Positions 24,659 to 39,500 of a stretch of 64,000 bases of DNA are shown one piece after another. The DNA comes from Xylocopa sonorina (lineage: Eukaryota; Arthropoda; Insecta; Hymenoptera; Apidae), in the NCBI RefSeq assembly GCF_050948175.1, contig NW_027490109.1, forward strand, positions 1,922,001 through 1,986,000, in the 5' to 3' direction. The translations under genes were made by a program, and so were the position numbers. Position 1 is the stretch's first letter. The number at the start of each line of letters is the position of its first letter. The notes beneath the pieces were generated by a model. It had not been told where the DNA came from. It saw only the letters and a program-made list of their open reading frames with translations, and ran no database searches.

Positions 24659-25590
24659 TATCTTACCATGAAACATAGAAATGAGATGCGATATCGCGTT
24701 TTAAAAAGCATTAGAACTCTATTGCTACGATACGTAGACATCTGCAAACGCTATATCCTTGCAAGGGAGTGTCGCATTTACATTCATTTGAATCGTAGAC
24801 GAGGAATGCATAACACTTCGCAATGAATATTATATCTTACCATGAAACATAGAAATGAGATGCGATATCGCGTTTTAAGAAGCATTAGAAATCTATTGCT
24901 ACGATACGTAGACATCTGCAAACGCTATTTCCTAGCGGGGAAGTGTCGCATTCACATTCATTTGAAATTTAGACGAGGAATACATAACACTTCGCAAATC
25001 ATATTATATCTTACCATGAAACATAGAAATGGGATGCAATATCGCGATTTAAGAATCATAAGAACTCTATTGCTACGATACGCAGACATCTGCAAACGCC
25101 ATTTCCTTGCAAGGAAGTGTCGCATTTACATTCATTTGAAGTGTAGACGAGGAATACATGACACTTCGCAAATCATATCTTATCTTACCATGAAACATAG
25201 AAATGAGATGCGATATCGCGTTTTAAGAAGCATCAGAAATCCATTGCTACGATACGTAGACATCTGCAAACGCTATTTCCTTGCAAGGAAGTGTCGCATT
25301 TACATTCATTTGAATCGTAGACGAGGAATGCATAACACATCGCAAATCATATTATATCTTACCATGAAACATAGAAATAAGATGCGATATCGCGTTTTAA
25401 AAAGCATTAGAACTCTATTGCTACGATGCGTAGACATCTGTAGATGCTATTTCCTAGCAAGGAAGTGTCGCATTTACATTCATTTGAAGTGTAGACGAGG
25501 AATACATGACACTTCGCAAATCATATTATATCTTACCATGAAACATAGAAATGAGATGCGATATCGCGTCTTAAGAAGCATCAGAAATCC
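22807..25590 (+). repeat. 16-monomer HOR (2784 bp), copy 1
   Basis: It begins just after the last upstream differences from copy 2 (22806 versus 25590). It overlaps the second 3306-bp copy, showing that duplications of different lengths are nested. It includes the marker monomer at 24842. Confidence 0.9.
24286..24459 (+). repeat. Single extra monomer in HOR copy 2
   Basis: This unit has 'ggaatgtacaac' and 'gatacctagac' and makes three such monomers in a row where the first HOR copy has two. The same three-unit state is seen in the 2784-bp HOR copy near 26880-27240. The exact breakpoint within the run cannot be fixed, because neighbouring units are nearly identical. Confidence 0.8.
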
Positions 25591-28374
25591 ATTGCTACGA
25601 TACGTAGACATCTGCAAACGTTCTTTCCTTGCAAGGAAGTGTCGCATTTACATTCATTTGAATCCTAGACGAGGAATGCATAACACTTCGCAAATCATAT
25701 TATATCTTACCATGAAACATAGAAATGAGATGCGATATCGCGTTTTAAAAAGCATTAGAACTCTATTGCTACGATACGTAGACATCTGCAGACGCTATTT
25801 CCTAGCAAGGAAGTGTTGCATTTACATTCATTTGAAGTGTAGACGAGGAGTACATGACACTTCGCAAATCATATTTTATCTTACCATGAAACATAGAAAT
25901 GAGATGCGATGTCGCGTTTTAAAAAGCATTAGAACTCTATTGCTACGATACGTAGACATCTGCAGATGCTATTTCCTAGCAAGGAAGTGTCGCATTTACA
26001 TTCATTTGAAGTGTAGAAGAGGAATACATGACACTTCGCAAATCATATTATATCTTACCATGAAACATAGAAATGAGATGCGATATCGCGTTTTAAGAAG
26101 CAACAGAAATCCATTGCTACGATACTTAGACATCTGCAAACGCCATTTCCTTGCAAGGAAGTGTCGCATTTACATTCATTTGAAGTGTAGACGAGGAATA
26201 CATAACACTTCGCAAATCATATTATACCTTACCGTGAAACATAGAAATGAGATGCGATATCGCGTTTTAAAAAGCATTAGAACTCTATTGCTACGATACG
26301 TAGACATCTGCAGACGCTATTTCCTAGCAAGGAAGTGTTGCATTTACATTCATTTGAAGTGTAGACGAGGAGTACATGACACTTCGCAAATCATACTTTA
26401 TCTTACCATGAAACATAGCAATGAGATGCGATATCGCGTTTTAAGAATCATAAGAACTCTATTGCTACGATACGTAGACATCTGCAAACGCTATTTCCTT
26501 GCAAGGAAGTGTCGCATTTACATTCATTTGAATCGTAGACGAGGAATGCATAACACTTCGCAAATCATATTTTATCTTACCATGAAACATAGAAATGGGA
26601 TGCTATATCGCGTTTTAAGAATCATAAGAACTTTATTGCTACGATACGTAGACATCTGCAGACGCTATTTCCTAGCAAGGAAGTGTCGTATTTACATTCA
26701 TTTGAATCGTAGACGAGGAATGTATAACACTTCGCATATCATATTATATCTTATCATGAAACATAGAAATGAGATGCGATATCGCGTTTTAAGAAGCATT
26801 AGAACTCTATTGCTACGATACCTAGACATCTGCAGACGCTATTTCCTTGCAAGGAAGTGTCGCATTTACATTCATTTGAATCGTAGACGAGGAATGTACA
26901 ACACTTCGCAAATCATATTATATCTTATCATGAAACATAGAAATGAGATGCGATATCGCGTTTTAAGAAGCATTAGAACTCTATTGCTACGATACCTAGA
27001 CATCTGCAGACGCTATTTCCTTGCAAGGAAGTGTCGCATTTACATTCATTTGAATCGTAGACGAGGAATGTACAACACTTCGCAAATCATATTATATCTT
27101 ATCATGAAACATAGAAATGAGATGCGATATCGCGTTTTAAGAAGCATTAGAACTCTATTGCTACGATACCTAGACATCTGCAGACGCTATTTCCTTGCAA
27201 GGAAGTGTCGCATTTACATTCATTTGAATCGTAGACGAGGAATACATGATACGTCGCAAATCATATTATATTTTACCATGAAACATAGAAATGAGATGCG
27301 ATATCGCGTTTTAAGAAGCATTAGAAATCTATTGCTACGATACGTAGACATCTGCAAACGCTATTTCCTAGCGAGGAAGTGTCGCATTCACATTCATTTG
27401 AAGTGCAGACGAGGAATACATGACACTTCGCAAATCATATTTTATCTTACCATGAAACATAGAAATGAGATGCGATATCGCGTTTTAAAAAGCATTAGAA
27501 CTCTATTGCTACGATACGTAGACATCTGCAAACGCTATATCCTTGCAAGGGAGTGTCGCATTTACATTCATTTGAATCGTAGACGAGGAATGCATAACAC
27601 TTCGCAATGAATATTATATCTTACCATGAAACATAGAAATGAGATGCGATATCGCGTTTTAAGAAGCATTAGAAATCTATTGCTACGATACGTAGACATC
27701 TGCAAACGCTATTTCCTAGCGGGGAAGTGTCGCATTCACATTCATTTGAAATTTAGACGAGGAATACATAACACTTCGCAAATCATATTATATCTTACCA
27801 TGAAACATAGAAATGGGATGCAATATCGCGATTTAAGAATCATAAGAACTCTATTGCTACGATACGCAGACATCTGCAAACGCCATTTCCTTGCAAGGAA
27901 GTGTCGCATTTACATTCATTTGAAGTGTAGACGAGGAATACATGACACTTCGCAAATCATATCTTATCTTACCATGAAACATAGAAATGAGATGCGATAT
28001 CGCGTTTTAAGAAGCATCAGAAATCCATTGCTACGATACGTAGACATCTGCAAACGCTATTTCCTTGCAAGGAAGTGTCGCATTTACATTCATTTGAATC
28101 GTAGACGAGGAATGCATAACACATCGCAAATCATATTATATCTTACCATGAAACATAGAAATAAGATGCGATATCGCGTTTTAAAAAGCATTAGAACTCT
28201 ATTGCTACGATGCGTAGACATCTGTAGATGCTATTTCCTAGCAAGGAAGTGTCGCATTTACATTCATTTGAAGTGTAGACGAGGAATACATGACACTTCG
28301 CAAATCATATTATATCTTACCATGAAACATAGAAATGAGATGCGATATCGCGTCTTAAGAAGCATCAGAAATCC
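25591..28374 (+). repeat. 16-monomer HOR (2784 bp), copy 2
   Basis: Direct repeat of 22807-25590. Differences seen include 'cattcatttg' for 'cattcagttg' (near 26698) and 'tcatacttta' for 'tcatatttta' (near 26393). Similarity to the next block stops at about 28404, where 'gctattt' replaces 'gttcttt'. Confidence 0.9.
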
Positions 28375-30062
28375 ATTGCTACGATACGTAGACATCTGCA
28401 AACGCTATTTCCTTGCAAGGAATTGTCGCGTTTACTTTCATTTGAAGTGTAGACGAGGAATACATAACACTTCGCAAATCATATTATACCTTACCGTGAA
28501 ACATAGAAATGAGATGCGATATCGCGTTTTAAGAAGCATTAGAAATCTATTGCTACGATACATAGACATCTGCAAACGCTATTTCCTTGCAAGGAAGTGT
28601 CGTATTTACATTCATTTGAAGTGTAGACGAGGAATACATAGCACTTCGCAAATCATATTATATCTTACCATGAAAAATAGAAATGAGATGCGATATCGCG
28701 TTTTAAGAAGCATTAGAACTCTATTGCTACGATACGTAGACATCTGCAAACGCTATTTCCTTGCAAGGAAGTGTCGCATTTACATTCATTTGAAGTGTAG
28801 ACGAGGAATACATAACACTTCGCAAATCATATTATACCTTACCATGAAACATAGAAATGAGATGCGATATCGCGTTTTAAGAAGCATTAGAAATCTATTG
28901 CTACGATACATAGACATCTGCAAACGCTATTTCCTTGCAAGGAAGTGTCGCATTTACATTCACTTGAAGTGTAGACGAGGAATACATAACACTTCGCAAA
29001 TCATATTACATCTTACCATGAAAAATAGAAATGAGATGCGATATCGCGTTCTAAGAAGCATTAGAACTCTATTGCTACGATACGTAGACATCTGCAAACG
29101 CTATTTCCTTGCAAGGAAGTGTCGCATTTACATTCATTTGAATCGTAGACGAGGAATGCATAACACTTCGCAATGAATATTATATCTTACCATGAAACAT
29201 AGAAATGAGATGCGATATCGCGTTTTAAGAAGCATTAGAAATCTATTGCTACGATACGTAGACATCTGCAAACGCTATTTCCTAGCGGGGAAGTGTCGCA
29301 TTCACATTCATTTGAAATTTAGACGAGGAATACATAACACTTTGCAAATCATATTATATCTTACCATGAAACATAGAAATGGGATGCAATATCGCGATTT
29401 AAGAATCACAAGAACTCTATTGCTACGATACGCAGACATCTGCAAACGCCATTTAATTGCAAGGAAGTGTCGCATTTACATTCATTTGAAGTGTAGACGA
29501 GGAATGCATAACACATCGCAAATCATATTATATCTTACCATGAAACATTGAAATAAGATGCGATATCGCGTTTTAAAAAGCATTAGAACTCGATTGCTAC
29601 GATACGTAGACATCTGTAAATGCTATTTCCTAGCAAGGAAGTGTCGCATTTACATTCATTTGAAGTGTAGACGAGGAATACATGACACTTCGCAAATCAT
29701 ATTATATCTTACCATGAAACATAGAAATGAGATGCGATATCGCGTCTTAAGAAGCATCAGAAATCCATTGCTACGATACGTAGACATCTGCAAACGCTAT
29801 TTCCTTGCAAGGAAGTGTCGCATTTACATTCATTTGAATCGTAGACGAGGAATGCATAACACTTCGCAAATCATATTATATCTTACCATGAAACATAGAA
29901 ATGAGATGCGATATCGCGTTTTAAAAAGCATTAGAACTCTATTGCTACGATACGTAGACATCTGCAGACGCTATTTCCTAGCAAGGAAGTGTCGCATTTA
30001 CATCCATTTGAATCGTAGACGAGGAATACATGACATCTCGCAAATCATATTTTATCTTACCA
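28375..30062 (+). repeat. Unordered monomers between the 2784-bp HOR and the 1535-bp duplication
   Basis: About ten monomers. The marker monomer recurs at 29192, nine monomers after 27626, and its successor lacks one unit of the usual context. Private variants include 'cgccatttaattgc' (29447) and 'catgaaacattgaaat' (near 29540); the latter is also found near 53204 and 55292. Confidence 0.8.
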
Positions 30063-31597
30063 TGAAACATAGAAATGAGATGCGATATCGCGTTTTAAGA
30101 AGCATTAGAAATCTATTGCTACGATACATAGACATCTGCAAACGCTATTTCCTTGCAAGGAAGTGTCGTATTTACATTCATTTGAAGTGTAGACGAGGAA
30201 TACATAACACTTCGCAAATCATATTATATCTTACCATGAAAAATAGAAATGAGATGCGATATCGCGTTTTAAGAAGCATTAGAACTCTATTGCTACGATA
30301 CGTAGACATCTGCAAACGCTATTTCCTTGCAAGGAAGTGTCGCATTTACATTCATTTGAAGTGTAGACGAGGAATACGTAACACTTCGCAAATCATATTA
30401 TATCTTACCATGAAACATAGAAATAAGATGCGATATCGCGTTTTAAAAAGCATAAGAACTCTATTGCTACGATACGTAGACATCTGCAAACGCTATTTCC
30501 TTGCAAGGAAGTGTCGCATTTACATTCATTTGAATCGTAGACGAGGAATGCATAACACTTCGCAAATCATATTATATCTTACCATGAAACATAGAAATGA
30601 GATGCGATATCGCGTTTTAAAAAGCATTAGAACTCTATTGCTACGATACGTAGACATCTGCAGACGCTATTTCCTAGCAAGGAAGTGTCGCATTTACATT
30701 CATTTGAAGTGTAGACGAGAAATATATGACACTTCGCAAATCATATTTTATCTTACCATGAAACATAGAAATGGGATGCGATATCGCGTTTTAAGAATCA
30801 TTAGAACTTTATTGCTACGATACGTAGACATTTGCAAACGCTATTTCCTTGCAAGGAAGTGTCGCATTTACATTCGTTTGAATCGTAGACGAGGAATGTA
30901 TAACACTTCGCAAATCATATTATATCTTATCATGAAACATAGAAATGAGATGCGATATCGCGTTTTAAGAAGCATTAGAACTCTATTGCTACGATACCTA
31001 GACATCTGCAGACGCTATTTCCTTGCAAGGAAGTGTCGCATTTACATTCATTTGAATCGTAGACGAGGAATACATGATACTTCGCAAATCATATTATATC
31101 TTATCATGAAACATAGAAATGAGATGCGATATCGCGTTTTAAGAAGCATTAGAAATCTATTGCTACGATACGTAGACATCTGCAAACGCTATTTCCTAGC
31201 GAGGAAGTGTCGCATTCACATTCATTTGAAGTGTAGACGAGGAAGACATAACACTTCGCAAGTCATATTATATCTTACCATGAAACATAGAAATGAGATG
31301 CGATATCGCGTTTTAAGAAGCATTAGAAATCTATTGCTACGATACGTAGACACCCGCAAACGCTATTTCCTAGCGAGGAAGTGTCGCATTCACATTCATT
31401 TGAAGTGTAGACGAGGAAGACATAACACTTCGCAAGTCATATTATATCTTACCATGAAACATAGAAATGAGTTGCGATATCGCGTTTTAAAAAGCATTAG
31501 AACTCTATTGCTACGATACGTAGACATCTGCAAACGCTATTTCCTTGCAAGGAAATGTCGCATTTACATTCATTTGAAGTGTAGACGAGGAATACAT
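30063..31597 (+). repeat. 1535-bp spaced duplication, copy 1
   Basis: It matches 32499-34033 at offset 2436 (14 monomers), bounded by base differences at 30062 and 31598. Diagnostic variants are 'gtagacacccgc' (31346) and 'gagttgcgat' (near 31469). The 901 bp between the two copies are different monomers. Confidence 0.9.
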
Positions 31598-32498
31598 GAC
31601 ACTTCGCAAATCATATTATATCTTACCATGAAACATAGAAATGAGATGCGATATCGCGTCTTAAGAAGCATCAGAAATCCATTGCTACGATACGTAGACA
31701 TCTGCAAACGCTATTTCCTTGCAAGGAAGTGTCGCATTTACATTCATTTGAATCGTAGACGAGGAATGCATAACACTTCGCAAATCATATTATATCTTAC
31801 CATGAAACATAGAAATGAGATGCGATATCGCGTTTTAAAAAGCATTAGAACTCTATTGCTACGATACGTAGACATCTGCAGACGCTATTTCCTAGCAAGG
31901 AAGTGTCGCATTTACATCCATTTGAATCGTAGACGAGGAATACATGACATCTCGCAAATCATATTTTATCTTACCATGAAACATAGAAATGAGATGCGAT
32001 ATCGCGTTTTAAGAAGCATCAGAAATCCATTGCTACGATACGTAGACATCTGCAAACGCTATTTCCTTGCAAGGAAGTGTCGCATTTTCATTCATTTGAA
32101 TCGTAGACGAGGAATGCATAACACATCGCAAATCATATTATATCTTACCATGAAACATAGAAATAAGATGCGATATCGCGTTTTAAAAAGCATTAGAACT
32201 CTATTGCTACGATACGTAGACATCTGGAGATGCTATTTCCTAGCAAGGAAGTGTCGCATTTACATTCATTTGAAGTGTAGACGAGGAATACATGACACTT
32301 CGCAAATCATATTATATCTTACCATGAAACATAGAAATGAGATGCGATATCGCGTCTTAAGAAGCATCAGAAATCCATTGCTACGATACGTAGACATCTG
32401 CAAACGCTATTTCCTTGCAAGGAAGTGTCGCATTTACTTTCATTTGAAGTGTAGACGAGGAATACATAACACTTCGCAAATCATATTATACCTTACCG

Positions 32499-34033
32499 TG
32501 AAACATAGAAATGAGATGCGATATCGCGTTTTAAGAAGCATTAGAAATCTATTGCTACGATACATAGACGTCTGCAAACGCTATTTCCTTGCAAGGAAGT
32601 GTCGTATTTACATTCATTTGAAGTGTAGACGAGGAATACATAACACTTCGCAAATCATATTATATCTTACCATGAAAAATAGAAATGAGATGCGATATCG
32701 CGTTTTAAGAAGCATTAGAACTCTATTGCTACGATACGTAGACATATGCAAACGCTATTTCCTTGCAAGGAAGTGTCGCATTTACATTCATTTGAAGTGT
32801 AGACGAGGAATACGTAACACTTCGCAAATCATATTATATCTTACCATGAAACATAGAAATAAGATGCGATATCGCGTTTTAAAAAGCATAAGAACTCTAT
32901 TGCTACGATACGTAGACATCTGCAAACGCTATTTCCTTGCAAGGAAGTGTCGCATTTACATTCATTTGAATCGTAGACGAGGAATGCATAACACTTCGCA
33001 AATCATATTATATCTTACCATGAAACATAGAAATGAGATGCGATATCGCGTTTTAAAAAGCATTAGAACTCTATTGCTACGATACGTAGACATCTGCAGA
33101 CGCTATTTCCTAGCAAGGAAGTGTCGCATTTACATTCATTTGAAGTGTAGACGAGAAATATATGACACTTCGCAAATCATATTTTATCTTACCATGAAAC
33201 ATAGAAATGGGATGCGATATCGCGTTTTAAGAATCATTAGAACTTTATTGCTACGATACGTAGACATTTGCAAACGCTATTTCCTTGCAAGGAAGTGTCG
33301 CATTTACATTCGTTTGAATCGTAGACGAGGAATGTATAACACTTCGCAAATCATATTATATCTTATCATGAAACATAGAAATGAGATGCGATATCGCGTT
33401 TTAAGAAGCATTAGAACTCTATTGCTACGATACCTAGACATCTGCAGACGCTATTTCCTTGCAAGGAAGTGTCGCATTTACATTCATTTGAATCGTAGAC
33501 GAGGAATACATGATACTTCGCAAATCATATTATATCTTATCATGAAACATAGAAATGAGATGCGATATCGCGTTTTAAGAAGCATTAGAAATCTATTGCT
33601 ACGATACGTAGACATCTGCAAACGCTATTTCCTAGCGAGGAAGTGTCGCATTCACATTCATTTGAAGTGTAGACGAGGAAGACATAACACTTCGCAAGTC
33701 ATATTATATCTTACCATGAAACATAGAAATGAGATGCGATATCGCGTTTTAAGAAGCATTAGAAATCTATTGCTACGATACGTAGACACCCGCAAACGCT
33801 ATTTCCTAGCGAGGAAGTGTCGCATTCACATTCATTTGAAGTGTAGACGAGGAAGACATAACACTTCGCAAGTCATATTATATCTTACCATGAAACATAG
33901 AAATGAGTTGCGATATCGCGTTTTAAAAAGCATTAGAACTCTATTGCTACGATACGTAGACATCTGCAAACGCTATTTCCTTGCAAGGAAATGTCGCATT
34001 TACATTCATTTGAAGTGTAGACGAGGAATACAT
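32499..34033 (+). repeat. 1535-bp spaced duplication, copy 2
   Basis: Second copy of 30063-31597 with 'gacgtctgc' near 32568 and 'acatatgc' near 32742 as private changes. The part from about 32721 continues beyond this pair and is matched again at 58125 to about 60200 at offset 25404. Confidence 0.9.
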
Positions 34034-34759
34034 AACACTTCGCAAATCATATTATATCTTACCATGAAAAATAGAAATGAGATGCGATATCGCTTTTTAA
34101 GAAGCATTAGAACTCTATTGCTACGATACGTAGACATCTGCAAACGCTATTTCCTAGCAAGGAAGTGTCGCATTTACATTCATTTGAATCGTAGACGAGG
34201 AATGCTTAACACTTCGCAAATCATATTATATCTTACCATGAAACATAGAAATGAGATGCGATATCGCGTTTTAAAAAGCATTAGAACTCTATTGCTACGA
34301 TACGTAGACATCTGCAGATGCTATTTCCTAGCAAGGAAGTGTCGCATTTACATTCATTTGAAGTGTAGAAGAGGAATACATGACAGTTCGCAAATCATAT
34401 TATATCTTACCATGAAACATAGAAATGAGATGCGATATCGCGTTCTAAGAAGCATTAGAACTCTATTGCCACGATACGTAGACATCTGCAAACGCTATTT
34501 CCTTGCAAGGAAGTGTCGCATTTACATCCATTTGAATCGTAGACGAGGAATACATGACATCTCGCAAATCATATTTTATCTTACCATGAAACATAGAAAT
34601 GAGATGCGATATCGCGTTTTAAGAAGCATCAGAATTCCATTGCTACGATACGTAGACATCTGCAAACGCTATTTCCTTGCAAGGAAGTGTCGCATTTACA
34701 TTCATTTGAAGTGTAGACGAGGAATAGATAACACTTCGCAAATCATATTATACCTTACC

Positions 34760-35281
34760 ATGAAACATAGAAATGAGATGCGATATCGCGTTTTAAGAAG
34801 CAACAGAAATCCATTGCTACGATACTTAGACATCTGCAAACGCCATTTCCTTGCAAGGAAGTGTCGCATTTACATTCATTTGAAGTGTAGACGAGGAATA
34901 CATAACACTTCGCAAATCATATTATACCTTACCGTGAAACATAGAAATGAGATGCGATATCGCGTTTTAAAAAGCATTAGAACTCTATTGCTACGATACG
35001 TAGACATCTGCAGACGCTATTTCCTAGCAAGGAAGTGTCGCATTTACATCCATTTGAATCGTAGACGAGGAATACATGACATCTCGCAAATCATATTTTA
35101 TCTTACCATGAAACATAGAAATGAGATGCGATATCGCGTTTTAAAAAGCATTAGAACTCTATTGCTACGATACGTAGACATCTGCAGACGCTATTTCCTA
35201 GCAAGGAAGTGTTGCATTTACATTCATTTGAAGTGTAGACGAGGAGTACATGACACTTCGCAAATCATATTTTATCTTACC
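34760..35281 (+). repeat. Three-monomer insertion relative to the 60-kb copy
   Basis: Homology between this region and 58125-60295 has offset 25404 before this point and 24882 after it; the difference is 522 bp, three monomers. The monomers here ('caacagaaatcc', 'catgacatctcgc' and 'gtgttgcattt' types) are in the same order as at about 50246-50767. Confidence 0.82.
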
Positions 35282-35307
35282 ATGAAACATAGAAATGAGA
35301 TGCGATG

Positions 35308-36565
35308 TCGCGTTTTAAAAAGCATTAGAACTCTATTGTTACGATACGTAGACATCTGCAAACGCTATTTCCTTGCAAGGAAGTGTCGCATTTACATTCA
35401 TTTGAAGTGTTGACGAGGAATATATGACACTTCGCAAATCATATTTTATCTTACCATGAAACATAGAAATGGGATGCGATATCGCGTTTTAAGAATCATT
35501 AGAACTCTATTGCTACGATACGTAGACATCTGCAAACGCCATTTCCTTGCAAGGAGGTGTCGCATTTACATTCATTTGAAGTGTAGACGAGGAATACATA
35601 ACACTTCGCAAATCATATTATATCTTACCATGAAAAATAGAAATGAGATGCGATATCGCGTTTTAAGAATCATTAGAACTTTATTGCTACGATACGTAGA
35701 CATTTGCAAACGCTATTTCCTTGCAAGGAAGTGTCGCATTTACATTCATTTGAATCGTAGACGAGGAATGTATAACACTTCGCAAATCATATTATATCTT
35801 ATCATGAAACATAGAAATGAGATGCGATATCGCGTTTTAAGAAGCATTAGAACTCTATTGCTACGATACCTAGACATCTGCAGACGCTATTTCCTTGCAA
35901 GGAAGTGTCGCATTTACATTCATTTGAATCGTAGACGAGGAATACATGATACTTCGCAAATCATATTATATCTTATCATGAAACATAGAAATGAGATGCG
36001 ATATCGCGTTTTAAGAAGCATTAGAAATCTATTGCTACGATACGTAGACATCTGCAAACGCTATTTCCTAGCGAGGAAGTGTCGCATTCACATTCATTTG
36101 AAGCGTAGACGAGGAAGACATAACACTTCGCAAGTCATATTATATCTTACCATGAAACATAGAAATGAGATGCGATATCGCGTTTTAAGAAGCATTAGAA
36201 CTCTATTGCTACGATACGTAGACATCTGCAAACGCTAATTCCTAGCAAGGAAGTGTCGCATTTACATTCATTTGAATCGTTGACGAGGAATGCATAACAC
36301 TTCGCAAATCATATTATATCTTACCATGAAACATAGAAATGAGATGCGATATCGCGTTTTAAAAAGCATTAGAACTCTATTGCTACGATACGTAGACATC
36401 TGCAGATGCTATTTCCTAGCAAGGAAGTGTCGCATTTACATTCATTTGAAGTGTTGAAGAGGAATACATGACACTTCGCAAATTATATTATATCTTACCA
36501 TGAAACATAGAAATGATATGCGATATCGCGTTTTAGGAAGCAACAGAAATTCATTGCTACGATAC
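35308..36565 (+). repeat. 1258-bp segment repeated at the right end of the window, copy 1
   Basis: It matches 62104-63361 at offset 26796. The open-frame translation of 35456-36238 is identical over 260 residues to that of 62252-63034. It includes 'cgccatttccttgcaaggagg' type (35537) and 'gctaattcc' (36234). Confidence 0.92.
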
Positions 36566-39500
36566 TTAGACATCTGCAAACGCTATTTCCTTGCAAGGAA
36601 GTGTCGCATTTACATTCATTTGAAGCGTAGACGAGGAATACATAACACTTCGCAAATCATATTATATCTTACCATGAAACATAGAAATGAGATGCGATAT
36701 CGCGTTTTAAAAAGCATTAGAACTCTATTGCTACGATACGTAGACATCTGCAGACGCTATTTCCTAGCAAGGAAGTGTCGCATTTACATCCATTTGAATC
36801 GTAGACGAGGAATACATGACATCTCGCAAATCATATTTTATCTTACCATGAAACATAGAAATGAGATGCGATATCGCGTTTTAAGAAGCATCAGAAATCC
36901 ATTGCTACGATACGTAGACATCTGCAAACGCTATTTCCTTGCAAGGAAGTGTCGCATTTACATTCATTTGAAGTGTAAACGAGGAATACATAACACTTCG
37001 CAAATCATATTATACCTTACCATGAAACACAGAAATGAGATGCGATATCGCGTTTTAAGAAGCATTAGAAATCTATTGCTACGATACATAGACATCTGCA
37101 AACGCTATTTCCTTGCAAGGAAGTGTCGCATTTACATTCATTTGAAGTGTAGACGAGGAATACATAACACTTTGCAAATCATATTATATCTTACCATGAA
37201 AAATAGAAATGAGATGCGATATCGCGTTTTAAGAAGCATTAGAACTCTATTGCTACGATACGTAGACATCTGCAAACGTTATTTCCTTGCAAGGAAGTGT
37301 CGCATTTACATTCATTTGAATCGTAGACGAGGAATGCATAACACTTCGCAAATCATATTATATCTTACCATGAATCATAGAAATGAGATGCGATATCGCG
37401 TTTTAAAAAGCATTAGAACTCTATTGCTACGATACGTAGACATCTGCAGACGCCATTTCCTAGCAAGGAAGTGTTGCATTTACATTCATTTGAAGTGTAG
37501 ACGAGGAGTACATGACACTTCGCAAATCATATTTTATCTTACCATGAAACATAGCAATGAGATGCGATATCGCGTTTTAAGAATCATAAGAACTCTATTG
37601 CTACGATACGTAGACATCTGCAAACGCTATTTCCTTGCAAGGAAGTGTCGCATTTACATTCATTTGAATCGTTGACGAGGAATGCATAACACTTCGCAAA
37701 TCATATTTTATCTTACCATGAAACATAGAAATGAGATGCGATATCGCGTTTTAAAAAGCATTAGAACTCTATTGCTACGATACGTAGACATCTGCAGACG
37801 CTATTTCCTAGCAAGGAAGTGTCGTATTTACATTCATTTGAATCGTAGACGAGGAATGTATAACACTTCGCATATCATATTATATCTTATCATGAAACAT
37901 AGAAATGAGATGCGATATCTCGTTTTAAGAAGCATTAGAACTCTATTGCTACGATACCTAGACATCTGCAGACGCTATTTCCTTGCAAGGAAGTGTCGCA
38001 TTTACATTCATTTGAATCGTAGACGAGGAATGTACAACACTTCGCAAATCATATTATATCTTATCATGAAACATAGAAATGAGATGCGATATCGCGTTTT
38101 AAGAAGCATTAGAACTCTATTGCTACGATACCTAGACATCTGCAGACGCTATTTCCTTGCAAGGAAGTGTCGCATTTACATTCATTTGAATCGTAGACGA
38201 CGAATACATGATACGTCGCAAATCATATTATATTTTACCATGAAACATAGAAATGAGATGCGATATCGCGTTTTAAGAAGCATTAGAAATCTATTGCTAC
38301 GATACGTAGACATCTGCAAACGCTATTTCCTAGCGAGGAAGTGTCGCATTCACATTCATTTGATGTGTAGACGAGGAATACATGACACTTCGCAAATCAT
38401 ATTTTATCTTACCATGAAACATAGAAATGAGATGCGATATCGCGTTTTAAAAAGCATTAGAACTCTATTGCTACGATACGTAGACATCTGCAGACGCTAT
38501 TTCCTTGCAAGGAAGTGTCGCATTTACATTCATTTGAATCGTAGACGAGGAATGCATAACACTTCGCAAATCATATTATATCTTACCATGAAACATAGAA
38601 ATGAGATGCGATATCGCGTTTTAAGATGCAATAGAACTCTATTGCTACGATACGTAGACATCTGCAAACGCTATATCCTTGCAAGGGAGTGTCGCATTTA
38701 CATTCATTTGAAGTGTAGACGAGGAGTACATGACACTTCGCAAATCATATTTTATCTTACCATGAAACATAGCAATGAGATGCGATATCGCGTTTTAAGA
38801 ATCATAAGAACTCTATTGCTACGATACGTAGACATCTGCAAACGCTATTTCCTTGCAAGGAAGTGTCGCATTTACATTCATTTGAATCGTTGACGAGGAA
38901 TGCATAACACTTCGCAAAACATATTTTATCTTACCATGAAACATAGAAATGGGATGCTATATCGCGTTTTAAGAATCATAAGAACTTTATTGCTACGATA
39001 CGTAGACATCTGCAAACGCTACTTCCTTGCAAGGAAGTGTCGTATTTACATTCATTTGAATCGTAGACGAGGAATGTATAACACTTCGCATATCATATTA
39101 TATCTTATCATGAAACATAGAAATGAGATGCGATATCGCGTTTTAAGAAGCATTAGAACTCTATTGCTACGATACGTAGACATCTGCAAACGTTATTTCC
39201 TTGCAAGGAAGTGTCGCATTTACATTCATTTGAATCGTAGACGAGGAATGCATAACACTTCGCAAATCATATTATATCTTACCATGAAACATAGAAATGA
39301 GATGCGATATCGCGTTTTAAAAAGCATTACAACTCTATTGCTACGATACGTAGACATCTGCAGACGCTATTTCCTAGCAAGGAAGTGTCGTATTTACATT
39401 CATTTGAATCGTAGACGAGGAATGTATAACACTTCGCAAATCATATTATATCTTACCATGAAACATAGAAATGAGATGCGATATCGCGTTTTAAGAAGCA

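Larger units (their letters stand above)
17498..24826 (+). other. Longest open frame across the satellite; judged non-coding
   Basis: One plus-strand frame stays open for 2442 codons here, and similar runs exist at 29558-35413, 48470-52666 and 55310-60295, all in the same frame. The translation is a 58-residue repeat, very rich in Arg, Leu and Ile. I do not read it as a gene. The monomer has one stop-free frame and 174 is divisible by three, so every copy inherits the open state. The runs end at single-base stops that are copied along with HORs (for example 'gttgacgagg' at 11051, 13661, 16271, 17489, 37673, 38891, 43067, 47243 and 48461), and variants change residues freely, including charge and Cys or Pro. 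The ATG context 'accatga' is favourable, but it is repeated hundreds of times. Confidence 0.85.
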
